DNA from: Hydrogenovibrio sp. UBA650 | GTDB taxonomy: Bacteria; Pseudomonadota; Gammaproteobacteria; Thiomicrospirales; Thiomicrospiraceae | NCBI GenBank assembly: GCA_002299245.1 | Contig: DBOI01000168.1 | Coordinates: 1-6,855, forward strand | Direction: 5' to 3' | DNA: 6,855 nucleotides | Shown: one piece after another, positions 1 to 6,030 of the stretch | Position numbering within the stretch: position 1 is the stretch's first letter | Layout: each line of letters opens with the position of its first letter | Notes under the pieces: generated by a model | What the model saw: only the letters and a program-made list of their open reading frames with translations | What the model was told of the DNA's origin: nothing | Databases searched by the model: none | Made by a program: the position numbers and the translations under genes

Positions 1-342
1 ATTGTGATTTTTCTATTTTGGCATGCTGTTTTTTCCTTAGGAGCTGCAACCTCTAAAAGTGCTGCGTGGATCAAAACCCCGATGGTGATCTTCTTTTTTC
101 TCACGGTCATCGCGGTCGTCACAGGAAAAATCGTCGGCTACCTTAGCGAAGATACCATAATTCCACTAGTGGAAAGCGTCTTCGGCGTAGTCGCAGAGAA
201 GGGGAAGTCTGGAGTTCATGTTACCAATTTTGAGTTTTCAAACTTTGAATACTACTACTGGGGCTTAGCGACCATGATTCCTTTGTTATGGGGGCTAGCA
301 TACTTTCAAGTCAACAGATTGCAGGCCAAGCATGCAATTTAA
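1..342 (+). CDS. C-terminal part of an integral membrane protein, probable ABC-2 type transporter permease (5' end outside window)
   Basis: The frame is open from the first base, so the gene starts upstream of the window; GTG at 4 is only an internal codon. The visible residues (about 113) hold three hydrophobic stretches. One lies at the very start (around IFLFWHAVFSLGAA). A second follows a TPM motif (VIFFFLTVIAVVTGKIVGYL). The third is near the end (YYYWGLATMIPLLWGLAYF) and is followed by a short basic tail (QVNRLQAK). Between the last two is a polar loop of about 45 residues. Ending on a membrane helix plus a short charged tail fits ABC-2 permeases but is not diagnostic. The main support is context: its last 11 bases overlap a YtrA-type GntR gene, a family usually encoded with ABC transporters. 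Substrate unknown. Membrane location is well supported, the ABC assignment only moderately. Confidence 0.7.
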   Translation: MVIFLFWHAVFSLGAATSKSAAWIKTPMVIFFFLTVIAVVTGKIVGYLSEDTIIPLVESVFGVVAEKGKSGVHVTNFEFSNFEYYYWGLATMIPLLWGLAYFQVNRLQAKHAI

Positions 343-691
343 TCAAGACAAAGCAATTTTCCTGCAAATTGCTGATCGCTTAGTTGAGCAGGTCGTGCAA
401 GGCAGTTTGCAGGCCAATCAACGTTTACCTTCAGTTCGCGAGCTTGCGGTTCAGCTGGAAGTAAACCCAAATACCATTGTAAAAAGCTATGCCTATCTGG
501 AAGAGAATCAGGTTATTTATAAACAGCGTGGCAAGGGGTTTTATGTCGCCGAACTGGCTAAAAAAGACCTGATTGAAAAGAAACGCCATGAATTTACGGA
601 GCAGACCTTGCCGCAGTTATACGCTGAGATGCAAAGACTAGGGTTTAGTGTTGATGAGGTTATTAAGCTGTTGTCAAAAATGCAAAAGTAA
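332..691 (+). CDS. GntR-family transcriptional regulator, YtrA subfamily
   Basis: A 119-residue cytoplasmic DNA-binding protein. The N-terminal winged helix-turn-helix covers about residues 8-73: the opening helix (IFLQIADRLVEQVVQG), the GntR signature RLPSVRELAVQLEVNPNTIV near 31-50, then KSYAYLEENQ and the wing GKGFYV at 67-72. Only about 45 residues follow, predicted helical (AEMQRLGFSVDEVIKLL). That lacks the large FCD, UTRA or aminotransferase effector domain of other GntR groups and is typical of the YtrA subfamily, whose short C-terminus serves dimerisation. The ATG at 332 lies inside the upstream membrane gene (stop at 340-342) with only a weak AGG at 323-325, so translational coupling is likely. 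YtrA-type proteins usually repress the ABC transporter operon they belong to. Here the regulator comes last, so it would sense the transporter's function or envelope stress and repress its own operon; that role is inferred. Confidence 0.9.
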   Translation: MQFNQDKAIFLQIADRLVEQVVQGSLQANQRLPSVRELAVQLEVNPNTIVKSYAYLEENQVIYKQRGKGFYVAELAKKDLIEKKRHEFTEQTLPQLYAEMQRLGFSVDEVIKLLSKMQK

Positions 692-696
692 AGTTT

Positions 697-712
697 ATTG
701 CTATGGTGCAAT
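697..712. terminator. Weak stem-loop between convergent gntR and metR
   Basis: ATTGC (697-701) pairs with GCAAT (708-712) around a 6-base loop in the 65-base gap between two converging genes. It is a candidate bidirectional terminator, but the stem is only 5 bp, AT-rich, and lacks a clean T tract on either side. Low confidence. Confidence 0.2.
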
Positions 713-756
713 CTATTAACTAGAAAAATTGACTGGCTGCTGGTTTCAAAATTCGA

Positions 757-1647
757 CTACAAAGTCATTTCATTGGCAATCAATTCAATTAACTCTTGAA
801 TGTAGGGCTGCTTTGTTAAGTCCTGAGGTGTTGCAGCATAGAGTTTTGACCACAGGCCTTCCGAACCCAGAGAGCGATGCGGAAGGTGCTGAAAATCAAT
901 CTGATTGTTCAGTAGCCATTTGGGTAACACGCATATACCTCGATCTGCTTCCACCCTTTGTAGCATCATAATGGTTAGTTCTGAGTAACTCAGGGTTTGC
1001 GGTTCAATGCCTGCCGGCTTTAAAAACTGTTTGAATATATCCAGCTTGTTTTCTGGAACCGGGTAGGTAATTAAAGTTTGATCGCTAAAATCAGCAGGCG
1101 ACAAATAACTCTTATTCAGGAGCCCACTGTTTGGAGGTAAGACTGCAACCAGCTCATAGCTAAATAGTGCGGTGTAGTCGATAGCTTGAATCGTTTCAGG
1201 GTCGGAAGTGACCACAAAGTCGACTTCCTGTTGTTGTAGCTTTTGCAATGGCGGCGCCTGAAAACTCGGCACAATATCCAGGTCGACACTTGGCCATTTT
1301 TCTTGGTATGGGCGCAGTAATGGCAGCAACCATTCAAAGCAGGTGTGGCAATCAATTCCAATCCATAATCGACCGGTTTCACCTTGTTTTAGCGATGTTA
1401 GCTGCCGATCAAGTTGTTGTAACTGTGGCAAAATTTTACGTGAACTCTCCAGTAAAATCTGCCCAGCAGGGGTAAATTGTAACGGATGGGTCTTACGCTT
1501 AAACAGCTCGGTTTCAAGCTGCTGTTCCAATAGCTTAATTTGATGCGACAGTGCAGACTGTGTCATGTTCAATGAATCAGCAGCTTTTACTAGGCTGCCT
1601 TGTTCATTAAGTGCTTTGATTGTCTTTAAATGCTTTATATCCAGCAT
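757..1647 (-). CDS. metR: LysR-family activator MetR (homocysteine-responsive regulator of methionine genes)
   Basis: A 296-residue LysR-type regulator of full length. The N-terminal helix-turn-helix is at about 17-41 (GSLVKAADSLNMTQSALSHQ), followed by the linker helix and RKTHPLQFTPAG at 51-62, which closely resembles the E. coli MetR stretch RKSQPLRFTPQG. Other MetR-like blocks are the IGIDCHTCFEWLLP region at about 96-109 (IAIECHSCIQWLTP in E. coli), TLITYPVPENKLDIFKQFL near 191-209, and EGLWSKLYAA at 263-272. MetR activates metE and other methionine genes using homocysteine as co-inducer and autoregulates (family knowledge). The start MLDIKHLKT matches the E. coli N-terminus MIEVKHLKT. 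The gene follows the tauE stop by 9 bases with a poor Shine-Dalgarno, so it is probably translated by coupling from the same transcript. A perfect MetR box lies in the promoter upstream of that operon, and the divergent operon encodes a methionine synthase, which strongly supports the assignment. Confidence 0.93.
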   Translation of the reverse strand: MLDIKHLKTIKALNEQGSLVKAADSLNMTQSALSHQIKLLEQQLETELFKRKTHPLQFTPAGQILLESSRKILPQLQQLDRQLTSLKQGETGRLWIGIDCHTCFEWLLPLLRPYQEKWPSVDLDIVPSFQAPPLQKLQQQEVDFVVTSDPETIQAIDYTALFSYELVAVLPPNSGLLNKSYLSPADFSDQTLITYPVPENKLDIFKQFLKPAGIEPQTLSYSELTIMMLQRVEADRGICVLPKWLLNNQIDFQHLPHRSLGSEGLWSKLYAATPQDLTKQPYIQELIELIANEMTL

Positions 1648-1656
1648 AAATAAAAC

Positions 1657-2463
1657 CTAGTCTGTGAAGAACAGCATTTTTATTGCAAGCAGTATTAAGA
1701 AAACACCAAAACCACGTTTCAAAACCTTAACCGGTAGCTTATGGGCAAGACGTGCGCCGATTGGAGCTGTGAATATGCTCGCCAAGATAATGCCAAAAAA
1801 GGCTGGCCAGTAAATATAACCAGTTGTGTAATTTGGTAAGTCAGTAGCTTGAAGGCCTGCCAGAATGTAACCAATCGACCCGGATAGTGCTACCGGAATA
1901 CTGACTGCTGTGGAAGTCGCAATTGCCTGGTGCATAGAGACATTGTTCCAAACCAAATAAGGGGTTGTCAGGGTGCCGCCGCCAATACCGACGATTGACG
2001 AGATATTTCCGATTACTGTTCCAGCTGCGGTATTGCCTACAAATCCAGGTAACTCGCGGCTGGGGTTGGGCTTTAGCGCCAGCAACATATTAAGAGCAAT
2101 TAACAGCTCTAATACACCAAAGACGATTGAGAGGGTATTGGAAGCAAAAAACTGTGAAGCCCAGCCGCCAATAAATGCGCCTGCCAATATCCCAAATGCA
2201 AGCATTTTGACGAGATCCCACCTCACAGCTCCATGTTTATGATGAGCAAAAGCGGAAGACAGTGAGGTAATCAAAATGGTCGCCAAAGAGGTTGCAATAG
2301 CAATATGCACTACTTGGCTTGAATTGATAAAGTAGGTCAGTGCTGTGGCTAACACCGGCACTATGATCAGACCGCCACCAATGCCGAGTAACCCCGATGC
2401 AAACCCTACAAAAGCACCGGTTACTAAATAGATAGAGAGTTCAAGTAAAAAGGCTTCAGTCAC
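1657..2463 (-). CDS. TauE/SafE-family sulfite/anion exporter-like permease
   Basis: A 268-residue, strongly hydrophobic inner-membrane protein with about eight membrane segments. It shows the internal duplication typical of TauE/SafE (DUF81): glycine-rich GLLGIGGG at 24-31 in the first half and VGIGGG at 158-163 in the second, each followed by a hydrophobic helix. Members of this family move small sulfur-containing or organic anions such as sulfite or sulfoacetate, but most are uncharacterised. The start is GTG at 2463, supported by AAGGA six bases upstream; the ATG seven bases upstream of it is out of frame and runs into a stop. It is the first gene of a two-gene operon with metR, so expression should respond to homocysteine. 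A role in sulfur or methionine metabolism is a reasonable inference, for instance export of a sulfur by-product. The substrate cannot be read from sequence. Confidence 0.85.
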   Translation of the reverse strand: MTEAFLLELSIYLVTGAFVGFASGLLGIGGGLIIVPVLATALTYFINSSQVVHIAIATSLATILITSLSSAFAHHKHGAVRWDLVKMLAFGILAGAFIGGWASQFFASNTLSIVFGVLELLIALNMLLALKPNPSRELPGFVGNTAAGTVIGNISSIVGIGGGTLTTPYLVWNNVSMHQAIATSTAVSIPVALSGSIGYILAGLQATDLPNYTTGYIYWPAFFGIILASIFTAPIGARLAHKLPVKVLKRGFGVFLILLAIKMLFFTD

Positions 2464-2499
2464 AACATTTCCTTAAATGTAATCTTGATAGGGCGTTGA

Positions 2500-2527
2500 A
2501 TTATATAGAGTATGTATCAAATACTAA
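2500..2527 (-). promoter_or_regulatory. Predicted sigma70-type promoter of tauE-metR
   Basis: Read on the - strand, a perfect TATAAT -10 lies at 2500-2505. With a 16-base spacer, the -35 position (2522-2527) reads TTAGTA, a poor match. The likely transcription start is near 2493, giving a 5' leader of about 30 bases before the GTG. The -35 overlaps the edge of the MetR palindrome by two bases, so bound MetR could affect RNA polymerase here (autoregulation). Confidence 0.55.
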
Positions 2528-2546
2528 CATGAATTAAATTCATGTT
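2526..2546. promoter_or_regulatory. MetR operator (exact TGAA-N5-TTCA box in a 21-bp palindrome)
   Basis: A palindrome with 10-bp perfect arms around a single central A. Its core CATGAATTAAATTCATG (2528-2544) contains TGAA at 2530-2533 and TTCA at 2539-2542 separated by five bases, the published MetR consensus. It sits between divergent tauE-metR and mesX. The centre (2536) is about 64 bases upstream of the predicted mesX start point, the usual LysR-type activation site. It is about 43 bases upstream of the predicted tauE start point, next to that promoter's -35. Further TGAA half-sites at 2551 and 2574 lie roughly two helical turns apart on the mesX side and could be weaker secondary sites. 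Confidence 0.85.
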
Positions 2547-2587
2547 TAATTGAAATAAAGTCGTTTTTATTCATGAATGGTTTTTCG

Positions 2588-2593
2588 TATTAT
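2588..2593 (+). promoter_or_regulatory. Predicted -10 element of the mesX-mesD promoter
   Basis: TATTAT matches five of six -10 positions. The -35 location with a 16-18 base spacer (about 2564-2571) is a run of T and A with no good TTGACA match, as expected for an activator-dependent promoter. The start point would be near 2600, giving a leader of about 47 bases. The MetR palindrome and two extra TGAA half-sites lie just upstream. Confidence 0.5.
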
Positions 2594-2646
2594 TCTCACA
2601 CAACGACGTAGCAATTCCATTTTTTGCGATATGAGGATATAGAATC

Positions 2647-3630
2647 ATGTGTAAAGGTTTTACTTACAGTATTCAAAGCATTAATTTCGACGAAAACTAT
2701 AAGCCATCAAACAATACACGCTTGACGACAAACTTTGCCAATTTGGCGCGTGGCAAGAGCCGCCAGCAGAATTTGCGCAAAGCCATCAAGATGATTGATA
2801 ACAACTTTAACACCCTGGCTCCTTGGGATAATCCAAACGCAGACCGTTATGCTGTTGAACTTGAAATTATTCATGTTGATGTTGATGTTGAGGGTAATGG
2901 AGAGGCCTTCCCTAGCATTGAAATCTTGAAAACTACGGTGATTGATCACAAAACCGATCAACGTATCGAAGGCATTGTCGGCAATAACTTTTCTTCCTAT
3001 GTGCGTGATTACGATTTCAGTGTTTTGTTATTGGAACATAATAAAGACAAATCTGAATTCAGTGTGCCAGATAACTATGGTGAGCTCCACGGCAAGATGT
3101 TTAAAGCCTTTGTGAGCTCAGATGCTTACCAACAGCATTTCAAAAAATTGCCCGTTATGTGTCTCAGTGTTTCAGAGAACAAGACCTATCATCGCACTGC
3201 CAATGAACATCCAGTATTAGGTGTTGAATATCTGCCCAATGAATCATCTTTGACAGAGCAATACTTCATCAAAATGGGGATGCAAGTTAGATACTTCATG
3301 CCGCCAAATAGCGTTGCCCCTTATGCATTTTATTTCTTTGGTGATCTGCTGAATGATTACACCAATCTAGAGTTGATCAGCACAATCAGCACCATGGAAA
3401 CCTTTCAGAAGATTTACCGGCCTGAGATTTATAACGCCAATGCGTTTGCCGGAGAGGTCTTTAAACCAAGTTTAGAGCATCAGGATTATTCGCTGACTCA
3501 AGTTGACTATGACCGCGTAGAACGCAACCGTTTAGCAGTTGAACAAGGAAAGTGGGCTGAAGAGCACTTCATCAAACCTTATCAATCTCTACTAGAACAG
3601 TGGTCTGCTAACTACAGCCAACAAGGATAG
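2647..3630 (+). CDS. mesX: MesX, DUF1852 protein, partner of methionine synthase MesD
   Basis: A 327-residue soluble protein with no signal peptide or membrane segment, recognised as DUF1852 from its start (MCKGFTYSIQSINFDENY), the LARGKSRQQNLRKA block near 33-46, and the immediately following core methionine synthase gene. DUF1852 proteins were named MesX because, with MesD, they are needed for cobalamin-independent methionine synthesis in bacteria such as Acinetobacter; that system needs oxygen and apparently does not use 5-methyl-THF (established by genetics; biochemical role of MesX unknown). No classical cofactor motif is evident to me. Acidic stretches such as HVDVDVEGNGEAF near 76-88 are visible but I assign them no function. 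The start is supported by GAGGA at 2633-2637, nine bases before ATG. The gene is first in the + strand operon, and its last codons carry the AAGGA that serves as the mesD ribosome binding site. Likely activated by MetR. Confidence 0.88.
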   Translation: MCKGFTYSIQSINFDENYKPSNNTRLTTNFANLARGKSRQQNLRKAIKMIDNNFNTLAPWDNPNADRYAVELEIIHVDVDVEGNGEAFPSIEILKTTVIDHKTDQRIEGIVGNNFSSYVRDYDFSVLLLEHNKDKSEFSVPDNYGELHGKMFKAFVSSDAYQQHFKKLPVMCLSVSENKTYHRTANEHPVLGVEYLPNESSLTEQYFIKMGMQVRYFMPPNSVAPYAFYFFGDLLNDYTNLELISTISTMETFQKIYRPEIYNANAFAGEVFKPSLEHQDYSLTQVDYDRVERNRLAVEQGKWAEEHFIKPYQSLLEQWSANYSQQG

Positions 3631-3635
3631 AAACT

Positions 3636-4664
3636 ATGAATACGTTATTACCTACTTCAACCGTTGGTAGTTTACCTAAACCTTCCTGGTTGGCAGAGCC
3701 TGAAAAACTTTGGTCGCCCTGGAAGTTGCAGGGCGATGAACTCATTGCGGCCAAACAAGATGCACTACGTGTGACTTTGCAAGAGCAGCTTAATGCAGGT
3801 ATTGATATTGTCAGCGATGGTGAGCAAACTCGCCAACACTTTGTTACCACTTTCATTGAAAACCTTAACGGCGTAGATTTTGAGAAACGTAAGACGGTTC
3901 GAATTCGCAATCGCTACGATGCCAGTGTGCCATCGGTAGTTGGTGATGTCAGTCGGCAAAGATCGGTTTTTGTTGATGATGCAAAATTCTTACGCCAACA
4001 GACTCAACAACCGATTAAGTGGTGCCTGCCGGGTCCTATGACCATGATTAACACCCTCTATGATGGCCACTATAAAAGCCGTGAAAAACTCGCTTGGGAG
4101 TTCGCCACAATTCTCAATCAAGAAGCCAAAGAGTTAGAGGCTGCGGGTGTGGATATCATCCAGTTTGATGAGCCGGCATTTAATGTATTTTTTGATGAGG
4201 TCAATGACTGGGGAATCGCAGCTCTAGAAAGAGCTGTTGAAGGTCTTAAATGTGAAACCGCGGTGCATATTTGTTACGGCTACGGCATTAAAGCCAATAC
4301 CGATTGGAAAAAAACATTGGGCTCTGAGTGGCGTCAGTACGAAGAAACTTTTCCGACACTGCAAAAATCGAATATCGATATTATTTCGCTGGAGTATCAA
4401 AACTCAAATGTACCAATGGATCTGATGGAACTGATTCGAGGTAAAAAGATAATGGTCGGTGCGATTGATGTTGCAACCAACACCATTGAGACTCCAGAGG
4501 AAGTCGCCAATACTCTGCGCAGAGCCCTTGAGTTTGTTGATGCCGATAAACTCTATCCCTGTACTAACTGCGGTATGGCGCCCTTGTCGCGAGAAGTCGC
4601 TAGAGGCAAACTAAAAGCCTTACATGATGGCGCTGCCATTTTTCGTAATGAGTTATCTAATTAA
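3636..4664 (+). CDS. mesD: MesD, core-type cobalamin-independent methionine synthase
   Basis: A 342-residue protein equivalent to only the C-terminal catalytic barrel of MetE; it lacks the N-terminal half of the roughly 750-residue MetE. It transfers a methyl group to homocysteine, forming methionine in the cytoplasm. Visible elements: N-terminal TSTVGSLPKP (7-16); DIVSDGEQTRQHF (57-69); PGPMTM (132-137); FDEPAF (177-182), where D178/E179 match the MetE DEPA motif. Predicted zinc ligands are His211 and Cys213 (HIC), Glu253 (SLEY) and Cys312 (NCGMAPLSRE), matching MetE His641, Cys643, Glu665 and Cys726. The adjacent mesX places it in the MesD family rather than archaeal-type MesA/MesB or MesC. 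It starts five bases after the mesX stop, with AAGGA at 3623-3627 as RBS. The methyl donor is not settled for this family; the MetF-like gene downstream is relevant to that question. Confidence 0.92.
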   Translation: MNTLLPTSTVGSLPKPSWLAEPEKLWSPWKLQGDELIAAKQDALRVTLQEQLNAGIDIVSDGEQTRQHFVTTFIENLNGVDFEKRKTVRIRNRYDASVPSVVGDVSRQRSVFVDDAKFLRQQTQQPIKWCLPGPMTMINTLYDGHYKSREKLAWEFATILNQEAKELEAAGVDIIQFDEPAFNVFFDEVNDWGIAALERAVEGLKCETAVHICYGYGIKANTDWKKTLGSEWRQYEETFPTLQKSNIDIISLEYQNSNVPMDLMELIRGKKIMVGAIDVATNTIETPEEVANTLRRALEFVDADKLYPCTNCGMAPLSREVARGKLKALHDGAAIFRNELSN

Positions 4665-4675
4665 GGTTTAATTTG

Positions 4676-4780
4676 ATGTCTGCACAAGTGATTGGGGTTT
4701 TAGAAAATTTTTTTGTTGGCGATATCTTTCGCAAAGCGACCCTAGTGGAGTCTTGTATTAATATAGTCGACTCAGAATAG
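4676..4780 (+). CDS. 34-codon ORF between mesD and the MetF-like gene; possible stub of a flavin reductase gene
   Basis: An ATG at 4676 opens a 34-residue frame ending in TAG at 4778-4780. AAGG at 4663-4666 lies nine bases upstream. Its TAG is one base from the next gene's ATG, and that gene has no Shine-Dalgarno of its own. This suggests the short ORF is translated and couples translation into the MetF-like gene. Its C-terminal part, FRKATLVESCINIVDSE, resembles by eye the N-terminal motif of HpaC/RutF-type flavin reductases (FRDAM...AVNIITTEG in E. coli HpaC), with one residue missing. It may therefore be the surviving start of a flavin reductase gene whose remainder was deleted. The similarity is short and could be chance; a genuine leader peptide is the alternative. 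Confidence 0.4.
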   Translation: MSAQVIGVLENFFVGDIFRKATLVESCINIVDSE

Positions 4781-4781
4781 C

Positions 4782-5666
4782 ATGAAACAACAGATCATCT
4801 CGTTTGTGAACGATTTCTCTATTGAGATTACCCCAAAAGGGGCCTTAAAAATTAAGCATTTCTCTGATTATTTGCAACCTCACACAGCGGTCTATGTAAC
4901 GTCACTTCCTGGATCTGATTTTTCTGACACTCTGAATACCTGTAAGCGACTTGCAAAAGAGGGAATGGATCCCGTGCCGCACTTTACCGCACGGCGTTTT
5001 AAAAATCGTACCGATCTTGAGCTGGCGCTCGCTACAGCCTGTGAACAAGCAGGAGTACGTCGAGTTTTGGCCTTAGCTGGATCTGACAAACAGGCTGCAG
5101 GTGAATTTTTAGATACGATTTCGATGTTAGAAACGGGTCTTTTTGAAAAGTATGGCATCCAATCCATCGGTATCGCAGGATATCCTGAAGGCAGTCCAGT
5201 TATTGAAGAACCCGACTTAAGAGCTCATAAGAACCGGAAGATTAAGTTTTCCGAGGTGACAGACATTGATATGTACATGGTTACCCAGTTCGTATTCGAG
5301 GCGCAACCCGTAATTGATTGGATTGAGGGCATTCGAGAACAAGGTAATCCGCTTCCGGTTAGAGTCGGAATTCCCGGGATCGCCTCACTTAAACTGCTGG
5401 TTGGTCATGCAAAAGCTTGTGGTATTGGGGCATCAAAAACGATGCTGATCAAGCAAGCTAAAAACATTCACAAGCTATTAGCCTTACAAGAACCTAACAA
5501 ACTGATTCGAGATCTCGCTGCCTACACATCAAAAACCCCAGAGGCAAAGATTGCAGGCTGTCACCTATATCCCTTCGGCGGTTTTGAACCGACCGTAAAA
5601 TGGCGTCGGGCTATCGCACAAGGTCAGTTTGAACTGACCCAGGATGCCTTTGAAATTAACAAATAA
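4782..5666 (+). CDS. MetF-like protein, divergent methylenetetrahydrofolate reductase family
   Basis: A 294-residue soluble TIM-barrel protein of about MetF length. MetF-type landmarks appear in order: SIEITPK at 13-19 (E15 at the place of MetF catalytic Glu28), YVTSLPG at 38-44, HFTARR at 67-72 (HITCR-like), LALAGSD at 96-102 (the LRGD position), GYPEGSP at 133-139, TQFVFEA at 168-174 (TQFFFD-like) and VRVGIPGI at 193-200. Canonical MetF makes 5-methyl-THF from methylene-THF with FAD and NADH. Several motifs are altered here (LRGD to AGSD, HPE-like context to PEGSP, and HLYPFGG at 261-267 where MetF has HFYTLNR), so it is probably a paralogue with a different or narrowed role rather than the housekeeping enzyme. 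It is last in the mesX-mesD operon and starts one base after the small ORF, probably by coupling. A role in supplying or recovering methyl groups for MesD or in folate-linked demethylation is inferred. Confidence 0.82.
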   Translation: MKQQIISFVNDFSIEITPKGALKIKHFSDYLQPHTAVYVTSLPGSDFSDTLNTCKRLAKEGMDPVPHFTARRFKNRTDLELALATACEQAGVRRVLALAGSDKQAAGEFLDTISMLETGLFEKYGIQSIGIAGYPEGSPVIEEPDLRAHKNRKIKFSEVTDIDMYMVTQFVFEAQPVIDWIEGIREQGNPLPVRVGIPGIASLKLLVGHAKACGIGASKTMLIKQAKNIHKLLALQEPNKLIRDLAAYTSKTPEAKIAGCHLYPFGGFEPTVKWRRAIAQGQFELTQDAFEINK

Positions 5667-5685
5667 CTCATTTAAATCATCAGCG

Positions 5686-5758
5686 TATTTATTCCAGCAA
5701 GCTTAACCTTTTCACTGCTACTGCTTCTCGGCTAAATATGCTAAGTGCTGGATAAATA
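5686..5758. repeat. Long imperfect hairpin downstream of the MetF-like gene
   Basis: TATTTAT-CCAGCA-CTTA on the left (5686-5705, with one-base and two-base bulges) pairs with TAAG-TGCTGG-ATAAATA on the right (5742-5758), giving about 17 pairs around a 36-base loop. It begins about 20 bases after the stop codon. There is no T tract after it, so it is not a standard intrinsic terminator. It could be an mRNA 3'-end stabilising structure or the remains of a small element. The loop contains a short direct repeat, ACTGCT twice (5714-5725). Confidence 0.5.
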
Positions 5759-5894
5759 ATCGATTCTGAATAACCGAAGAAGTTCCTGTCAAAAGCAGAA
5801 TTAGCGTGATTTATTGAGTATTTTCTTAAAATATTTTTTCTTGTTTTTGTCGCGCCAAGCAATGAATTCTCGCCACAGTTCTGTCTTACGTTTT

Positions 5895-5920
5895 TTTATA
5901 GCTTTAATTTATAGCTTTAA
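5895..5920. repeat. Perfect tandem duplication of a 13-base unit
   Basis: TTTATAGCTTTAA occurs twice head to tail without a gap (5895-5907 and 5908-5920), preceded by extra T residues. Probably a slippage or duplication product, or possibly a pair of protein binding sites. It lies about 45 bases upstream of the predicted -35 of the DUF2892 gene. Confidence 0.85.
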
Positions 5921-5962
5921 ACCCTTTTCCATTGAGCACCTTAGAGTTGTTTCCTTAAAAAA

Positions 5963-5991
5963 TTATCAGTTTGGCTTTTTCAAGTTATAAT
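5963..5991 (+). promoter_or_regulatory. Predicted sigma70 promoter of the DUF2892 gene
   Basis: A perfect TATAAT -10 (5986-5991) lies 17 bases after TTATCA (5963-5968; four of six -35 matches). Transcription would start near 5998, leaving a leader of about 33 bases before the ATG at 6031. The TGAGGAGA at 6017-6024 provides a strong ribosome binding site seven bases from the start codon. Confidence 0.65.
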
Positions 5992-6030
5992 CAGAATTGA
6001 ATTTCACTACAAAAACTGAGGAGATTCTCG

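Larger units (their letters stand above)
5667..6030. other. Intergenic stretch of 364 bases
   Basis: No convincing coding region on either strand. It is markedly AT-rich and holds the hairpin near its left end, a 13-bp tandem duplication in its middle, and the promoter of the DUF2892 gene at its right end. Nothing else could be assigned. Confidence 0.6.

Noticed and set aside
729..971. Open frame of 80 codons on the + strand
   Set aside because: It lies mostly antisense to the well supported metR gene, has no RBS, and its product shows no recognisable features.
1973..2242. Open frame of 89 codons on the + strand inside the permease gene
   Set aside because: It is antisense to TauE/SafE, proline-rich because it mirrors glycine-rich codons, and has no RBS or family resemblance.
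2605..2612. GACGT-containing octamer in the mesX leader resembling a MetJ met box
   Set aside because: Only five of eight positions match AGACGTCT, and there is no adjacent tandem copy, which MetJ needs.
2463..2647. Possible SAM or cobalamin riboswitch before the methionine genes
   Set aside because: The predicted leaders are only about 30 and 47 bases and show no conserved riboswitch core; the MetR box explains the control.
3636..4664. Truncated metE
   Set aside because: The protein is complete at both ends for a core-type synthase, has its own RBS, and is paired with mesX, so it is MesD rather than a MetE fragment.
5701..5707. GCTTAAC resembling the RYYYAAC core of an integron attC site
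   Set aside because: No matching GTTRRRY partner at the proper distance and no cassette-like arrangement.
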